NCBI RefSeq assembly: GCF_902805515.1
Contig: NZ_CADCTE010000016.1
Coordinates: forward strand, 1 to 56,806
Length of the DNA: 56,806 nucleotides
Source: an uncultured Arthrobacter sp.
GTDB lineage: Bacteria > Actinomycetota > Actinomycetes > Actinomycetales > Micrococcaceae
Direction of reading: 5' to 3'
The translations under genes were made by a program, and so were the position numbers. This document shows positions 18,414 through 29,347 of the stretch, one piece after another (position 1 is the stretch's first letter; each line of letters starts with the position of its first letter). Under the pieces are notes generated by a model. That model was not told the DNA's origin. It made no database searches and saw nothing but the letters and a program-made list of their open reading frames with translations.

Positions 18414-19379
18414 CTATCCTTCCGCGCCGGCGCGCGGGCGCCCGGGCGCCGCGGCCTGGTTTTCCCGAAGCGCCGGAGAGGATCGCGGCACCAGGACCAG
18501 CACGGCCAAGGGCAGCAGGGTGACCTCGGCGGGGACGGGCCCGACCAGTTCCCCGTCGGCGTAAACATTCAGGCCCGGCGCCGCCGTCAGGCGGACCAGC
18601 CGGCCCCGGGAGGAGGCGACGCCCGGCTGGGTCAGGTGGGCGCCGCGGAAGGCGCGGAGGAACACGGAGGCGAGGCGGACCCTGCCGCCGCCACGCAGGC
18701 GGACGACGTCGAGCAGGCCGTCGTCGGCGGCGGCGTCGGGGGCGATGCGGATGCCGCCGCCGTACTGGCCGACGTTGCCGACCGCGACGAACCAACCGGG
18801 AAAGTCCTCCCGGTCGCCGTCGACCTCGACGCCGAAACCGACGCCCTTCCAGGTGAGAAGTGCCCGCACTCCCCCGGCGAGGTAGCTCAGGGGGCCCAGG
18901 CCGACCCGGGCGGCGTTGGCCAGTTCCGCCGCGAGCCCGTCGAATCCGATGTGGGCGACGCCGAGGAACGGGACCCCGTTCACGCAGCCGAGGTCGAGGG
19001 GGCGCACCGTCAGGGTTGAGAGCGAGCGAACGGCCCGGACGGGGTTGACCGGCAGACCCAGCCGGCGGACCGTGTCATTGCCCCGCCCGCCGCCAAGGGT
19101 CAGCAGCACCGCCGAGGTGCCGCGGATGCCGGCGGCCACGGCGCCGTGGAGGCCGTCGCCGCCGAGGGAGGCGACGAGGGTGTCCGGGCCGGCCGTGGCG
19201 GCGGCCGTGCGGGCGTCGGCCAGTCCTTCAGTCACATGCTCGACGACGTCGTAGCCCTGCCCGGCCAGGGCGCTGCGGACCCCGGCCCGGAATCTCATGC
19301 TGCGGCCGCGCCCGGAGGTGGGGTTGACGATCAGCAGGGCCCGCGGCGGGGCGGGCGCGGCGGCCGGCGGCACGCTCAT
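18414..19379 (-). CDS. Diacylglycerol/sphingosine-kinase-like lipid kinase
   Basis: The 321-residue protein has the DAGK catalytic fold: LLIVNPTSGRGR at the N-terminus, the nucleotide loop SLGGDGLHGAV (the common form is GGDGTxNEV) and the GRGNDTVRRLGLP motif. Family members phosphorylate diacylglycerol or related lipids at the membrane. The start at 19379 (MSVPPAAAP) is chosen because longer frames overlap the PIP synthase gene. That gene ends 31 nt upstream. In mycobacteria this position after PIP synthase is taken by an acyltransferase and PimA. Confidence 0.85.
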   Translation of the reverse strand: MSVPPAAAPAPPRALLIVNPTSGRGRSMRFRAGVRSALAGQGYDVVEHVTEGLADARTAAATAGPDTLVASLGGDGLHGAVAAGIRGTSAVLLTLGGGRGNDTVRRLGLPVNPVRAVRSLSTLTVRPLDLGCVNGVPFLGVAHIGFDGLAAELANAARVGLGPLSYLAGGVRALLTWKGVGFGVEVDGDREDFPGWFVAVGNVGQYGGGIRIAPDAAADDGLLDVVRLRGGGRVRLASVFLRAFRGAHLTQPGVASSRGRLVRLTAAPGLNVYADGELVGPVPAEVTLLPLAVLVLVPRSSPALRENQAAAPGRPRAGAEG

Positions 19380-19410
19380 CGAACTGTACGGCCGCTGGCA
19401 GGCACCGGGT

Positions 19411-20037
19411 TCAGCCCTGCCCGGCGGGGCGGGGGTCCATCGACTGGCGCCGCACGGCGGCGACCCGCTGGAACACTGTGACTCCGCTGGCGAGGGCGAG
19501 CAGGACCAGGACGCCGAGGAGGAACTCCCCCGGCAGGCCAAGGCCGGTCAGTCCGGCGGTGACGAGCACCGACACGAGCCGCTCGGCGCGTTCGGCGATG
19601 CCGACGCTGGCGTCGAAGCCGAGCGCCTCGGCCTTGGCCCGGGCGTAGGAGACGAGCATTCCGAGGACGAGGCACAGCAGGGCCGCGACCGCCGTCGGGA
19701 CGGAGTCCCCGCCGGTGAAGTACCAGATGGCCAGGCCCGCGACCACCGCGCCGTCGGCCACCCGGTCGAGCGTGGAATCGAGGAAGCTCCCCCACGGGCC
19801 GCTGGGTCCCCGCAGCCGGGCCATGATGCCGTCGATGACGTCGGAGAAGACAAACGCGGTGATGAACAGCGTGCCCCAGAAGAGCTCGCCCTGCGGGTAG
19901 AAGGCCAGGGCGCCGACGGCCACGCCGGCCGTGCCGGTGATGGTCACGGCGTCAGGGCTGACCCCCCACCGCAGCAGCAGGGCAGCCAGCGGGGTGAACA
20001 GGGTCGTAAAGAAGGTCCTGGCGTACTTGTTGAGCAT
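19411..20037 (-). CDS. pgsA: Phosphatidylinositol phosphate synthase (CDP-alcohol phosphatidyltransferase)
   Basis: The enzyme joins CDP-diacylglycerol and inositol 1-phosphate to give PIP, the precursor of actinobacterial phosphatidylinositol lipids. The 208 residues have about six TM segments and the full CDP-alcohol motif D-x2-D-G-x2-A-R-x9-G-x3-D-x3-D (starting DVIDGIMAR and ending FLDSTLDRVAD). The inositol specificity is inferred from context: HIT gene upstream by 3 nt and thrS before it, as in Mycobacterium pgsA1. Two further lipid-related kinases occur in this window. Confidence 0.9.
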   Translation of the reverse strand: MLNKYARTFFTTLFTPLAALLLRWGVSPDAVTITGTAGVAVGALAFYPQGELFWGTLFITAFVFSDVIDGIMARLRGPSGPWGSFLDSTLDRVADGAVVAGLAIWYFTGGDSVPTAVAALLCLVLGMLVSYARAKAEALGFDASVGIAERAERLVSVLVTAGLTGLGLPGEFLLGVLVLLALASGVTVFQRVAAVRRQSMDPRPAGQG

Positions 20038-20040
20038 GAT

Positions 20041-20669
20041 TCAGGCACGCCCTTCCGCAGCATCGGCATTCCGCACACCCGCGGCGGCACCGGAGCCGGG
20101 CCAGCCTGCGGCCACCTGCCGGCGCACCTCGTCGAGGGTCTGCGTCACCGCCTTGGTCTGGGCGATGATCGGCAGGAAGTTCCCGTCCCCGCCCCAGCGC
20201 GGGACGACGTGCTGGTGCAGGTGCGCCGCGATGCCCGCGCCCCCGGTGCGGCCCTGGTTCATGCCGATGTTGAAGCCGGTGGGGTTGGACACCGTCCGGA
20301 GCACCCGCATCGCCGTCTGGGTCAGGTCGGCGAATTCCGCCGTCTCGGGCCCGTCGATATCGGTGTAGTCCGGAAGGTGGCGGTAGGGAACCACGAGGAG
20401 GTGACCGGGATTGTAGGGGTAGAGGTTGAGCACCACATAGCAGTGCTCGCCCCGGTGGACGATGAGGGACTCCTCGTCGCTGCGGGTCGGGGCCACACAG
20501 AACGGGCAGTCGTTCTCGCCGGTGACCTGGTCCTGGCCGCCCTTGATGTAGGCGAGGCGGTGCGGGGTCCACAGGCGCTGGAAGGCATCGGGCACGCCGG
20601 CGAGCTGGAAGTCATCCGTCGCCGCGGCATCCCCGGGGTAGTCCGCTCCGGCGTCTGGGGTCCGCTCCA

Positions 20670-20670
<1 letters not shown>
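20041..20670 (-). CDS. HIT domain protein (Ap4A phosphorylase-like)
   Basis: The 209 residues carry the histidine triad HLHQHVVPRW and a CPFC motif near residue 58, as in the mycobacterial Ap4A phosphorylase located in the same gene order. Such enzymes split diadenosine tetraphosphate. Its ATG overlaps the thrS stop by one base, and pgsA starts 3 nt after its stop, so thrS, HIT and pgsA form one translationally coupled run. Ap4A is a side product of aminoacyl-tRNA synthetases, which fits coupling to thrS (inference). Confidence 0.9.
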
Positions 20671-22682
<2,012 letters not shown>

Positions 22683-22867
22683 AGTGGTCTCCTTGCGAAA
22701 GAGGTACGAGCTTATGGCTGGCGTGCATCCGGGGCCGGCGCGCCCGAAATCGGGCGTCGCCGCGGTCCTCTGATCGTATCCGCTGCGCTCGGGCGCGACC
22801 AACAACCGCCGCGCCACGCCCGGGCGTCCGTCCGGCAACCGGGCGGAGGCGGTGAGAGGATCGGGGA

Positions 22868-23302
22868 ATGGATTCAACGGTGAATGTGATCACCCTCGGG
22901 GTGCGCAGCCTCGGGGCCTCCCTCGCCTTCTACGCGGACGGGCTGGGCTGGGCGCCCAAACTCTCCGTCCCGGAGGAGGTGGCCTTCTTCCAGGTGGGCC
23001 ATGGGCTGCTGCTGTCTCTGTTCCGCCTCGACCACCTCGCCGCGGAGGCCGGCGGAGGCGGGCCGGGGAACCCGCAGCTGTTCACCCTGGCCCACAATGT
23101 TGACTCACCGGAGGCGGTCGATGCGGTGCTCCACGAGGCTGCAGCCGCCGGCGGAACGATCGTGGCTGCGGGCACCCAGATGAGCTGGGGCGGGTATTCC
23201 GGGTACTTCGCGGATCCTGACGGATTCCGGTGGGAGGTCTGCTACAACCCCGGCCTGAGGGTGGAGCCGGACGGAACCGTTTCCATCGTCGAAATCGCCT
23301 GA
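22868..23302 (+). CDS. VOC (glyoxalase/bleomycin-resistance fold) protein
   Basis: The 144-residue protein has the beta-alpha-beta-beta-beta repeat of the VOC superfamily: [22 protein letters not shown] at the start and [19 protein letters not shown] near the end. Candidate metal ligands are the C-terminal Glu and Asp, but the substrate is unknown. It is divergent from thrS, with an unconvincing ribosome site (GAGAGGATCGGGGA). Members range from glyoxalases to drug-binding proteins. Confidence 0.8.
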   Translation: MDSTVNVITLGVRSLGASLAFYADGLGWAPKLSVPEEVAFFQVGHGLLLSLFRLDHLAAEAGGGGPGNPQLFTLAHNVDSPEAVDAVLHEAAAAGGTIVAAGTQMSWGGYSGYFADPDGFRWEVCYNPGLRVEPDGTVSIVEIA

Positions 23303-23391
23303 CGGAATCGAAACCGGTGCAGCGGCGTTGCATCAGTAGGTACTGAAACCACAACAGCACCACATTTTGCAGCCATCCCAGGAGGAGCACC

Positions 23392-23649
23392 GTGGATTAC
23401 ACACCAGAAAACGGGACCATCACCATGTTCTCGACATCGTGGTGCGGCTACTGCCGCCGGCTGAAGTCCCAGCTCACAGCCCAGGGCATCGGCTTCCGCG
23501 AGATCAACATCGAGGAGACCGAGGGGACGGCCGAACTGGTCGCCTCGCTTAACGGCGGAAACCAGACCGTTCCCACCGTCATCTTCCCCGATGGCTCCAC
23601 GGCGACGAACCCGTCCGTGGCGGAGGTCAAGACCCGCCTCGGCGTCTAG
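23392..23649 (+). CDS. Mycoredoxin-like glutaredoxin
   Basis: The 85-residue protein has the thioredoxin fold with active site WCGYC and the TVPTVIF cis-Pro segment. WCGYC is typical of mycoredoxin-1, which reduces mycothiol mixed disulfides in actinobacteria; mycothiol use is inferred from lineage. The start is GTG at 23392 behind an AGGAGG-type site. It appears monocistronic. Confidence 0.88.
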   Translation: MDYTPENGTITMFSTSWCGYCRRLKSQLTAQGIGFREINIEETEGTAELVASLNGGNQTVPTVIFPDGSTATNPSVAEVKTRLGV

Positions 23650-23795
23650 GCCGCAGCGGCCGGCCGGCGGGCGCGTCCCGCCGGCTGCCGCGCTGCCGGC
23701 CCGACAGGTCCGGCACACCAGGTCCGGGCCTAGCTGCCGTCCCTACAGGCCGTCCAGCAGCAGGTCAGGTCTTCCAGACCCGGCGCGACGGATGC

Positions 23796-23833
23796 GGTTC
23801 TACGGCTGTGGTTCTACAGCTGTGGTTCTACAG
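23796..23833. repeat. 14-nt tandem array containing the lipoate-ligase-like stop codon
   Basis: GGTTCTAC(R)GCTGT repeats at 23796, 23810 and 23824 (third copy partial). On the minus strand each copy has a TAG; that of the copy at 23824 is the stop of the next gene, and the other two fall in the two remaining frames. Confidence 0.85.
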
Positions 23834-24559
23834 ATCCGGCGCCGGTACGAGCCGCACGTGCCGGTCGTAGGCACCGAGAACCGTTTCCTCAAGGTCCCGG
23901 ACCCGAATGCCCGGGCGAAGATCCTCGGCCGCTCCCGCGGTGGCCGGGTCCCACTTCAGGTCAAGGGCCGAGTACGCATCGGTGAGCACAGCCCGCAGGG
24001 GCGCCGCGTCCTCAATGATCAGCACCGACGAGAACAGCCACGCCCCGGCCACCACCCGCTGCGCCGTTCCCACCAGCTTGAGCTGCCCCCGACCGCCCGC
24101 CGGGCCGTGGACACTGAACTCCCCGGGACAGTACTCCCCCGGGATCTCGCCCACCGCGGCGGAGACGCCGGCGTCCCGCAGCGCCCGGGCGAAGAGGCCC
24201 CCGAAGAATTCGAAGCGGGCGCGGGTGGCGGCCACCGGATCGGACGCCGGTTCGATATGGTCCACGACCAGGCAGCCCCGGTGGTATGCGGCGGCCCTTC
24301 CGCCGGCCCGGCGCACCACCGGCTCGAACCCGGCCGCCCGCACCTTGCCGCTGGCCTCAGGAAATCCAGGAAGCCGCGCGTCGCGCTGCCCGAAGGCCAC
24401 CGTCGGCTCCGGCCGGTACAGCCGCAGGGTGGGGCCGCGCTGCCCTGCCGCCACCTCCCTCAGGAGCCCGATGCCCGCGTCGAGGTCCTCTGCGGCACCC
24501 GCCGTGCGGCGCAGCTGGTGCACCTCAAGCGTGTCCGCTCCGTCCCAGGGGTTCCCCAT
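23828..24559 (-). CDS. Biotin/lipoate protein ligase family protein
   Basis: The 243 residues match the LplA/LipM fold: LRLYRPEPTVAFGQRD, the substrate motif RRAGGRAA (83-90), and the catalytic lysine K161 in QLKLVGTAQRVV. Family members attach lipoate, octanoate or biotin to carrier proteins. No separate C-terminal accessory domain of E. coli LplA is present. Substrate is undecided. The stop codon is embedded in a tandem array. No neighbouring lipoate or glycine-cleavage genes help the assignment. Confidence 0.85.
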   Translation of the reverse strand: MGNPWDGADTLEVHQLRRTAGAAEDLDAGIGLLREVAAGQRGPTLRLYRPEPTVAFGQRDARLPGFPEASGKVRAAGFEPVVRRAGGRAAAYHRGCLVVDHIEPASDPVAATRARFEFFGGLFARALRDAGVSAAVGEIPGEYCPGEFSVHGPAGGRGQLKLVGTAQRVVAGAWLFSSVLIIEDAAPLRAVLTDAYSALDLKWDPATAGAAEDLRPGIRVRDLEETVLGAYDRHVRLVPAPDL

Positions 24560-24778
24560 GGCCTCCGGCTCCGTCCGTTCGTTCGTTCCGCCTCGTCCAC
24601 CTGCGCTCCGGCTCTCCAGCGGGCTGGTCGACCCGCCTCGGGGCCGCCTGCGCCCGGCAGCGGGCCCGCGCCCAATCTATATGACAGTCTTGGAGTTGTA
24701 AGGTCCGGGCCGCCCCGGTGCAGTGCCGGCGGCGCACCGGAACCGTTCCGCAGCACCGAACTCCACCGGGGGCACTTC

Positions 24779-25675
24779 ATGGACTCAGCGCGCACCTTCG
24801 ATTCCGTTTCGATCATCTTCAACCCCAACAGCACCGGGGACGCGCCACGGCTCGCCAACGGGCTCCACGACGACCTGACCCGGCTCCTGTCCTACTCTCC
24901 GGAGATCACCCTGCGGCCCACCGAGCGCGCCGGTCACGCCGTTGAACTCGCCCGCGAGGCCGCTCGGCGGGGCAACGCCCTGGTGATCTCGGTCAGCGGC
25001 GACGGCGGGTACAACGAGGTGGTCAACGGGGTGATGCAGAGCGGCAGCAGCGACGTCGTCTGCGCCGTTCTGGCCGCGGGAAACGCCAACGACCACCGCC
25101 GCACCACCGCGACCAAACCCCTTCCCGAGGCGATCGCCGAGGGCGAGGTGCGGCGCCTCGACCTCCTGAAAATCACGATTGGCGATGGAGCGGAGGCCGA
25201 GACGAACTACGCCCACTCCTACATCGGTTTCGGGCTCACGCCCGTGGTGGCGATCGACCTTGAAAAGGGAAGCAAGGGCGCCCTCAAGGAAATGGTGACC
25301 GCGGTGCGTACCTTCGCGAAGTTCAAGCCCTTCGAGATCCGCCAGACCGACGGGGTCCACCGCAGGTTCGACAGCCTCGTGCTGGCGAACATCCCGGAGA
25401 TGGCGAAGTATGCAACCCTGAGCGAGGCAGAGGACCACCCGTCCGACGGACAGTTTGAAGTGGTGGTCTTTCCCCATATGGCCAAGTGGAAGGTGCTGCT
25501 GACGGCACTGCGTGCAGCCTCCAAGGGGCTCGGAAAGCAGCCCAGCGTCAGCAGGTACGAGTTCACCACCGTTAAGCCGATGCCATACCAGCTCGACGGC
25601 GAGGTCAAGTCTGCCCCGGCCGAGACGAAGGTTCTGGTCGAGGCCGCCCCCCGCGCACTGGCCGTCCTCGGCTGA
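24779..25675 (+). CDS. Diacylglycerol kinase catalytic domain protein
   Basis: The 298-residue protein starts at the ATG at 24779 (MDSARTFDSV) behind a G-rich site. It shows the kinase motifs IIFNPNSTG, ISVSGDGGYNEVVNGVM and LAAGNANDHRR, followed by the beta-sandwich domain. Compared with the lipid kinase at 18414-19379 it keeps the usual GDGxxNEV loop, so this is the more canonical of the two. The substrate may be diacylglycerol or another lipid; sequence does not decide. Neighbours are unrelated. Confidence 0.86.
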   Translation: MDSARTFDSVSIIFNPNSTGDAPRLANGLHDDLTRLLSYSPEITLRPTERAGHAVELAREAARRGNALVISVSGDGGYNEVVNGVMQSGSSDVVCAVLAAGNANDHRRTTATKPLPEAIAEGEVRRLDLLKITIGDGAEAETNYAHSYIGFGLTPVVAIDLEKGSKGALKEMVTAVRTFAKFKPFEIRQTDGVHRRFDSLVLANIPEMAKYATLSEAEDHPSDGQFEVVVFPHMAKWKVLLTALRAASKGLGKQPSVSRYEFTTVKPMPYQLDGEVKSAPAETKVLVEAAPRALAVLG

Positions 25676-25847
25676 GCCGCGGTTCAGCCCGGCGCGGGGA
25701 TGGGCGCTGGAGAAGTTTATTGAGAACGCCGCGGCGGGGGAACTAGGATGAAGGTACCGGTCCGCGGAGAACTCCGCAGATCCGAAGGTTCAGCAGAGGG
25801 CCTCTCAAGCCGGGCACAGCGCCCGGCACCATGACGCGAGGCAAACC

Positions 25848-26570
25848 GTGGCACCAGAACCCACGCTGAACGAATTTGAAGTCGTTTTCGGGCGGGTCAA
25901 GGGCCTGCTCCTGACCCGGGAAACGGCCAGCCACGCGGTCGACCTCCTGGCCGAGGCGGCCCGCGACACCATCCCCGGCGCCATGGGCGCCGGTGTGACC
26001 CTGATCGCCGCCGGCACCCCCACCAGCACCGGCTATACCGACCCGCTGGTGGCACGGGTCGACGCCCTGCAATACCGGCTGAACGAAGGCCCCTGCCTCA
26101 CCGCCTGGGCGGAGGCAACACCCGTTCAGGTCGACGACACCCAGACGGAGCCGCGCTGGCCGCGGTGGAGTGCCGCCGCCGCGGGGATCCCGATCCGGTC
26201 CTGCGTGAGCGTCCCCCTGCAGCGCGGCCGCACCACCATCGGTGCCCTGAAGGTGTACTCGGCAGCCCCTGCCGCGTTCGACGCCGGCACCGCGGCCCTG
26301 CTGACCCGGTTCGCCGCGTCCGCCGCGGCCCTGCTCGGCCATATCCAGACGACCGAGACGCCGCAGCGGATCAGCGCCGGGCTCGCGGCCGCCCTGCGCA
26401 GCCGGGACGCCGTCGCCATGGCGCGGGGGGTCCTGATGGCCCGCCTGCACCTGACCGAAGACGAGTCGCTGCTGCGGCTGATCTCCCTGGCGCGCGAGAG
26501 CCGGGCGCCCCTGGCGGCGGTCGCCCGCACGCTGCTGGCCGGCGGACCGAGTACGGCCGGGCCGCGGTAG
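25848..26570 (+). CDS. GAF-ANTAR domain antiterminator-type regulator
   Basis: The 240 residues hold a GAF sensor domain (about 10-165) and a C-terminal ANTAR domain (about 170-236; SRDAVAMARGVLMARLHLTEDESLLRL), a three-helix RNA-binding module that prevents transcription termination by binding paired hairpins. This architecture is common in actinobacteria, where many copies respond to small ligands. The start is GTG at 25848. No ANTAR target hairpin pair is evident nearby. The TAG stop is the first of five TAG triplets carried by a tandem repeat. Confidence 0.88.
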   Translation: MAPEPTLNEFEVVFGRVKGLLLTRETASHAVDLLAEAARDTIPGAMGAGVTLIAAGTPTSTGYTDPLVARVDALQYRLNEGPCLTAWAEATPVQVDDTQTEPRWPRWSAAAAGIPIRSCVSVPLQRGRTTIGALKVYSAAPAAFDAGTAALLTRFAASAAALLGHIQTTETPQRISAGLAAALRSRDAVAMARGVLMARLHLTEDESLLRLISLARESRAPLAAVARTLLAGGPSTAGPR

Positions 26571-26660
26571 GCACCGGCCGGGTCCGGCCGCGGTAGGCAC
26601 CGGTCGGGTCCGGCCGCGGTAGGCACCGGTCGGCGGTAGGCACCGGTAGGCACCGGCCGG
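26564..26660. repeat. 26-nt tandem array containing the GAF-ANTAR stop codon
   Basis: Units GCGGTAGGCACCGGYCGGGT plus CCGGCC begin at 26564, 26590 and 26616 (third partial), then GGTAGGCACCGG recurs twice more. TAG triplets at 26568 (the stop), 26594, 26620, 26637 and 26647 cover all three frames. Confidence 0.9.
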
Positions 26661-26688
26661 CGCAGCGGGCGGACCCGCTGCGCTCGGC

Positions 26689-27720
26689 TCAGCGCCCTCC
26701 GTCGAGCGTCCGGCTGCGCTGTTCCAGCGCCGGTCCGCCGTAGGGGTAGTCGCTGAACCGGGGGGCGCTCACGGCGTCGAGCCGGCCGGCTTCCTCCGGG
26801 GTCAGCTCCAGCCCGGCGGAGGCGAGGTTATCGTTCAGCTGGTCCACCGTCCGCGCCCCAAGGATGACCGAGGTGACGGCCGGCTGGCGCGCCACCCAGG
26901 CCAGGGCCACCTGCGAGGCACTGACGCCGCGGGCCTTCGCGGTCTCTGAGACGGCGTCAATAATCCGCCACGTGCGCTCCTGGGCGTTGCGCTGCTCCCA
27001 GGCCTCCATCCCGCGCTTGGGATTCTCTCCCAGCCGGGTGGCTCCCGTGGGCGGGGTGTCCCGCGAGTACTTTCCGCTCAGCCAGCCGCCGCCGAGCGGT
27101 GACCACGGGAGCAGGCCCATGCCGGCGTCAAGGGTGGCCGGGACGATCTCGGCTTCGATCTCGCGCACCAGCAGGCTGTACTGCGGCTGGAGCGTGACCG
27201 GCGCGCTGTACCCGGCGGCCCGTGCGAGCATCACGGCCTTCGTCAGCTGCCACCCGGTGTAGTTGGAGAAGCCGTAGTAGGAGATTTTGCCGCTGCGCAC
27301 CGCTTCGTCGAGGAATCCGAGGGTTTCCTCGAGCGGCGTGTGGGGGTCCCAGGAGTGCACCTGGTAGAGGTCGAGGTGGTCAACGCCGAGGCGGGTCAGT
27401 GAGGCGTCGAGTGCCCGGCGCAGGTGCCGGCGGGACAGGCCGAGGTCATTGACCCCCTTGCCCATGGGGAACCGGCCCTTGGAGGCGATCACCATTGAGT
27501 CACGCCCGGCCGGATTTCGAGCCAGCCACCGCCCGATGATTTCCTCGGACGTGCCGGCGGTGTAGACGTCCGCGGTGTCGATCAGGTTTCCGCCGGCGGA
27601 GGCGTAGGCGTCGAGGATGCGGTGGGACTCCGCCTCGTCGGCTTCCGCCCCGAAAGTCATCGTGCCAAGGGCCAGCGACGATACCGAGGTGCCGCTGCTG
27701 CCAAGTTTCCGGTACTCCAT
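26689..27720 (-). CDS. Aldo/keto reductase
   Basis: This 343-residue NADPH-dependent oxidoreductase has a TIM-barrel fold. The tetrad is visible: Asp in NLIDTADVYTAG with its Tyr, Lys in VIASKGRFP and His in LYQVHSWDP. The sequence EYRKLGSSGTSVSSLALGTM at the start is typical of the YajO/Kv-beta branch. Natural substrates are unknown. It is probably monocistronic; a GT-rich gap of 143 nt separates it from the upstream DUF427 gene. Confidence 0.92.
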   Translation of the reverse strand: MEYRKLGSSGTSVSSLALGTMTFGAEADEAESHRILDAYASAGGNLIDTADVYTAGTSEEIIGRWLARNPAGRDSMVIASKGRFPMGKGVNDLGLSRRHLRRALDASLTRLGVDHLDLYQVHSWDPHTPLEETLGFLDEAVRSGKISYYGFSNYTGWQLTKAVMLARAAGYSAPVTLQPQYSLLVREIEAEIVPATLDAGMGLLPWSPLGGGWLSGKYSRDTPPTGATRLGENPKRGMEAWEQRNAQERTWRIIDAVSETAKARGVSASQVALAWVARQPAVTSVILGARTVDQLNDNLASAGLELTPEEAGRLDAVSAPRFSDYPYGGPALEQRSRTLDGGR

Positions 27721-27863
27721 GCGATCCCTTCCGTTGCACTTCTCCTGCGGGGCGGCACCATGCCACCGCCCCGGCCCGGGGGCCGGGGCGGAGCAGGTGG
27801 TGCGGTGGTGCGGTGGCGCGGTGGCGCCCGGGCTGGGTCCGGGCGTTCCCGCTGCTTCCGACC

Positions 27864-28148
27864 TTAGTCAGTGACGACGACGTCGCGCCAGAACGCGTAG
27901 TGGTCCTTGATGTTCTGGGCCGCGTCCTTGGGCTGCGGGTAGAACCATCCGGCGTCGACGCTCTGCTTGCCGTCCGCCTCGAGGGTGACGTAGTGGGCCT
28001 GGCCCTTCCACGGGCAGGTGGTCTGTGTGGGGCTCGGCCGGAAGAACTCCTCCTTGACGGAGTCCTTCGGGAAGTAGTGGTTACCCTCGACCAGAACCGT
28101 AGTTGCGGATTCCGCGATGACCTGGTTGTTCCAGACTGCCTTTGGCAT
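27864..28148 (-). CDS. DUF427 single-domain protein
   Basis: The start at 28148 (MPKAVWNNQVIAES) has AGGAAC upstream, and the 94 residues fit the single DUF427 fold: the TVLVEGNHYFPKDSV strand pair, TTCPWKGQAHYVTLEADG and WFYPQPKDAAQNIKDHYAFW. Function is unknown in the family. A two-domain, frameshifted relative lies at 38770-39608. Confidence 0.88.
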   Translation of the reverse strand: MPKAVWNNQVIAESATTVLVEGNHYFPKDSVKEEFFRPSPTQTTCPWKGQAHYVTLEADGKQSVDAGWFYPQPKDAAQNIKDHYAFWRDVVVTD

Positions 28149-28216
28149 AGTTCCTGTTCCTTTGCGTTTGGTGCGCACGGACCGTTCCGGCCCACTTGTC
28201 CCAACGACCGGACGGC

Positions 28217-28271
28217 ACTGACCATTCCGGAATCACTGACCATTCCGGAATCACTGACCATTCCGGAATCA
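28217..28271. repeat. Three perfect 18-bp tandem repeats at the thioesterase stop codon
   Basis: ACTGACCATTCCGGAATC repeats exactly at 28217, 28235 and 28253. Each contains the 10-bp palindrome ATTCCGGAAT. On the minus strand the array reads as repeated in-frame TGA codons, the first being the stop of the thioesterase. Confidence 0.95.
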
Positions 28272-29045
28272 CAGCGGGCGGACCGTGAGGATCTGCTCGG
28301 ACCGGCCGAAGGGCCCATCCAGATCGTGCAGGACACTGGAGGTGAGCCCCACCCCGTCCGCCCCGAACGTCACCCTCGTGTCCAGGCCCAGCCAGGACCC
28401 GGATGGCGGGCGGTGGAAGTGTAATTGGAGGTCGACGTTGGGAAACATCCAGCTGCCCGTGCCCGGCCGGACCCTGGCCGCGATCCCGTTGGCCGCATCC
28501 ACCATTCCGCACAGGCGCACGAGGTCCGGCGTCGGCCCGTCATCAACGAGCTCCAGCGGTGTCCGCAGCCAGATGCGGCCACGGCCCGGGCGGTGGCCGG
28601 GCACCACGCGGAACTCGAGGGATTCGATGAAGCCGCCGGGCCACTGCGTCATGCCGTCGTAGGGACCCGCCTCGTCCGGCCCGGGCATGTCGGCATCCTC
28701 GAGGGCGGCGACCTCGGCGGTGTCGGTCCGCGCCAGCCGCCAGGCCCTCGCGGTGACCGCCGTGCGGCCCTGGGCGCGCAGCTCGGCCTCGAGCAGCTCG
28801 ATCGTGCGTCCGGGCCGAAGGACCCGGGTGGAGATCTCGAACTCGCCGCCGGGAATCATGCCCAGGATGTCGAAGCCCACCCGGGCCAGCTGCAGGTCCG
28901 GGCGGGGTTCGCAGTCGAGCAGGTTTTGCACGAGCAGTCCCGCCACGGGCGCCATGTGCTGCTCCCCGGGATTCCAGGCTCCCTGGGCGTGGACGGTCGA
29001 CTCGTACCGGCCCTCCCCCAACGAGCGGTAGTACGAGCCGGACAT
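28269..29045 (-). CDS. Thioesterase family protein (TesB-like double hotdog)
   Basis: The 258 residues match acyl-CoA thioesterase-like proteins with two hotdog folds: GAWNPGEQHMAPVAGLL and ISTRVLRPGRTIELLEAEL in the first half, and SWMFPNVDLQLHFHRPPSGSWLGLD in the second. They are expected to hydrolyse acyl-CoA thioesters in the cytosol; substrate chain length is unknown. A strong AAGGAG site precedes the ATG. It probably shares a transcript with DUF427, which begins 120 nt downstream beyond the triple repeat. Confidence 0.87.
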   Translation of the reverse strand: MSGSYYRSLGEGRYESTVHAQGAWNPGEQHMAPVAGLLVQNLLDCEPRPDLQLARVGFDILGMIPGGEFEISTRVLRPGRTIELLEAELRAQGRTAVTARAWRLARTDTAEVAALEDADMPGPDEAGPYDGMTQWPGGFIESLEFRVVPGHRPGRGRIWLRTPLELVDDGPTPDLVRLCGMVDAANGIAARVRPGTGSWMFPNVDLQLHFHRPPSGSWLGLDTRVTFGADGVGLTSSVLHDLDGPFGRSEQILTVRPL

Positions 29046-29347
29046 GCGCTGCTCCTTCGGCGATCTGCAGGTGGAAAGCGCTGGGCGGTGCTCCGGCGCA
29101 CCCGCACCATGCTAGTGCAGGCTGCGGGCACCCCCGTCCGGCCCGGACCGGGACACGGGTGCCGGCCCCGTTTCCGGCGACTGTGGCCGGGAACCGATCT
29201 GCCGTTGCCGGAATAGAGCGGCGGATTGCGGGGTTGTCGAAAAATAGGCCCAGCCTTGTGCCGGCGCTCCCGCCCGGGAGTACAGGGGCCGCCGCGGTAT
29301 GCGCGGCAGAAGCAAAAGTAGGCGCCGTCTTAGAAGAAAGAGAACTC
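29046..29347. other. Divergent intergenic region, no gene seen
   Basis: These 302 nt separate the thioesterase start (minus) from the exporter start (plus). Apart from the thioesterase ribosome site and a weak AGAAGAAAGAG site before the exporter, I see no strong palindrome or canonical promoter. Confidence 0.5.

Noticed and set aside
22683-22867. Possible T-box or riboswitch upstream of thrS
   Set aside because: No T-box core sequence or specifier-stem structure is visible in the 185-nt gap; only the ribosome site is clear.
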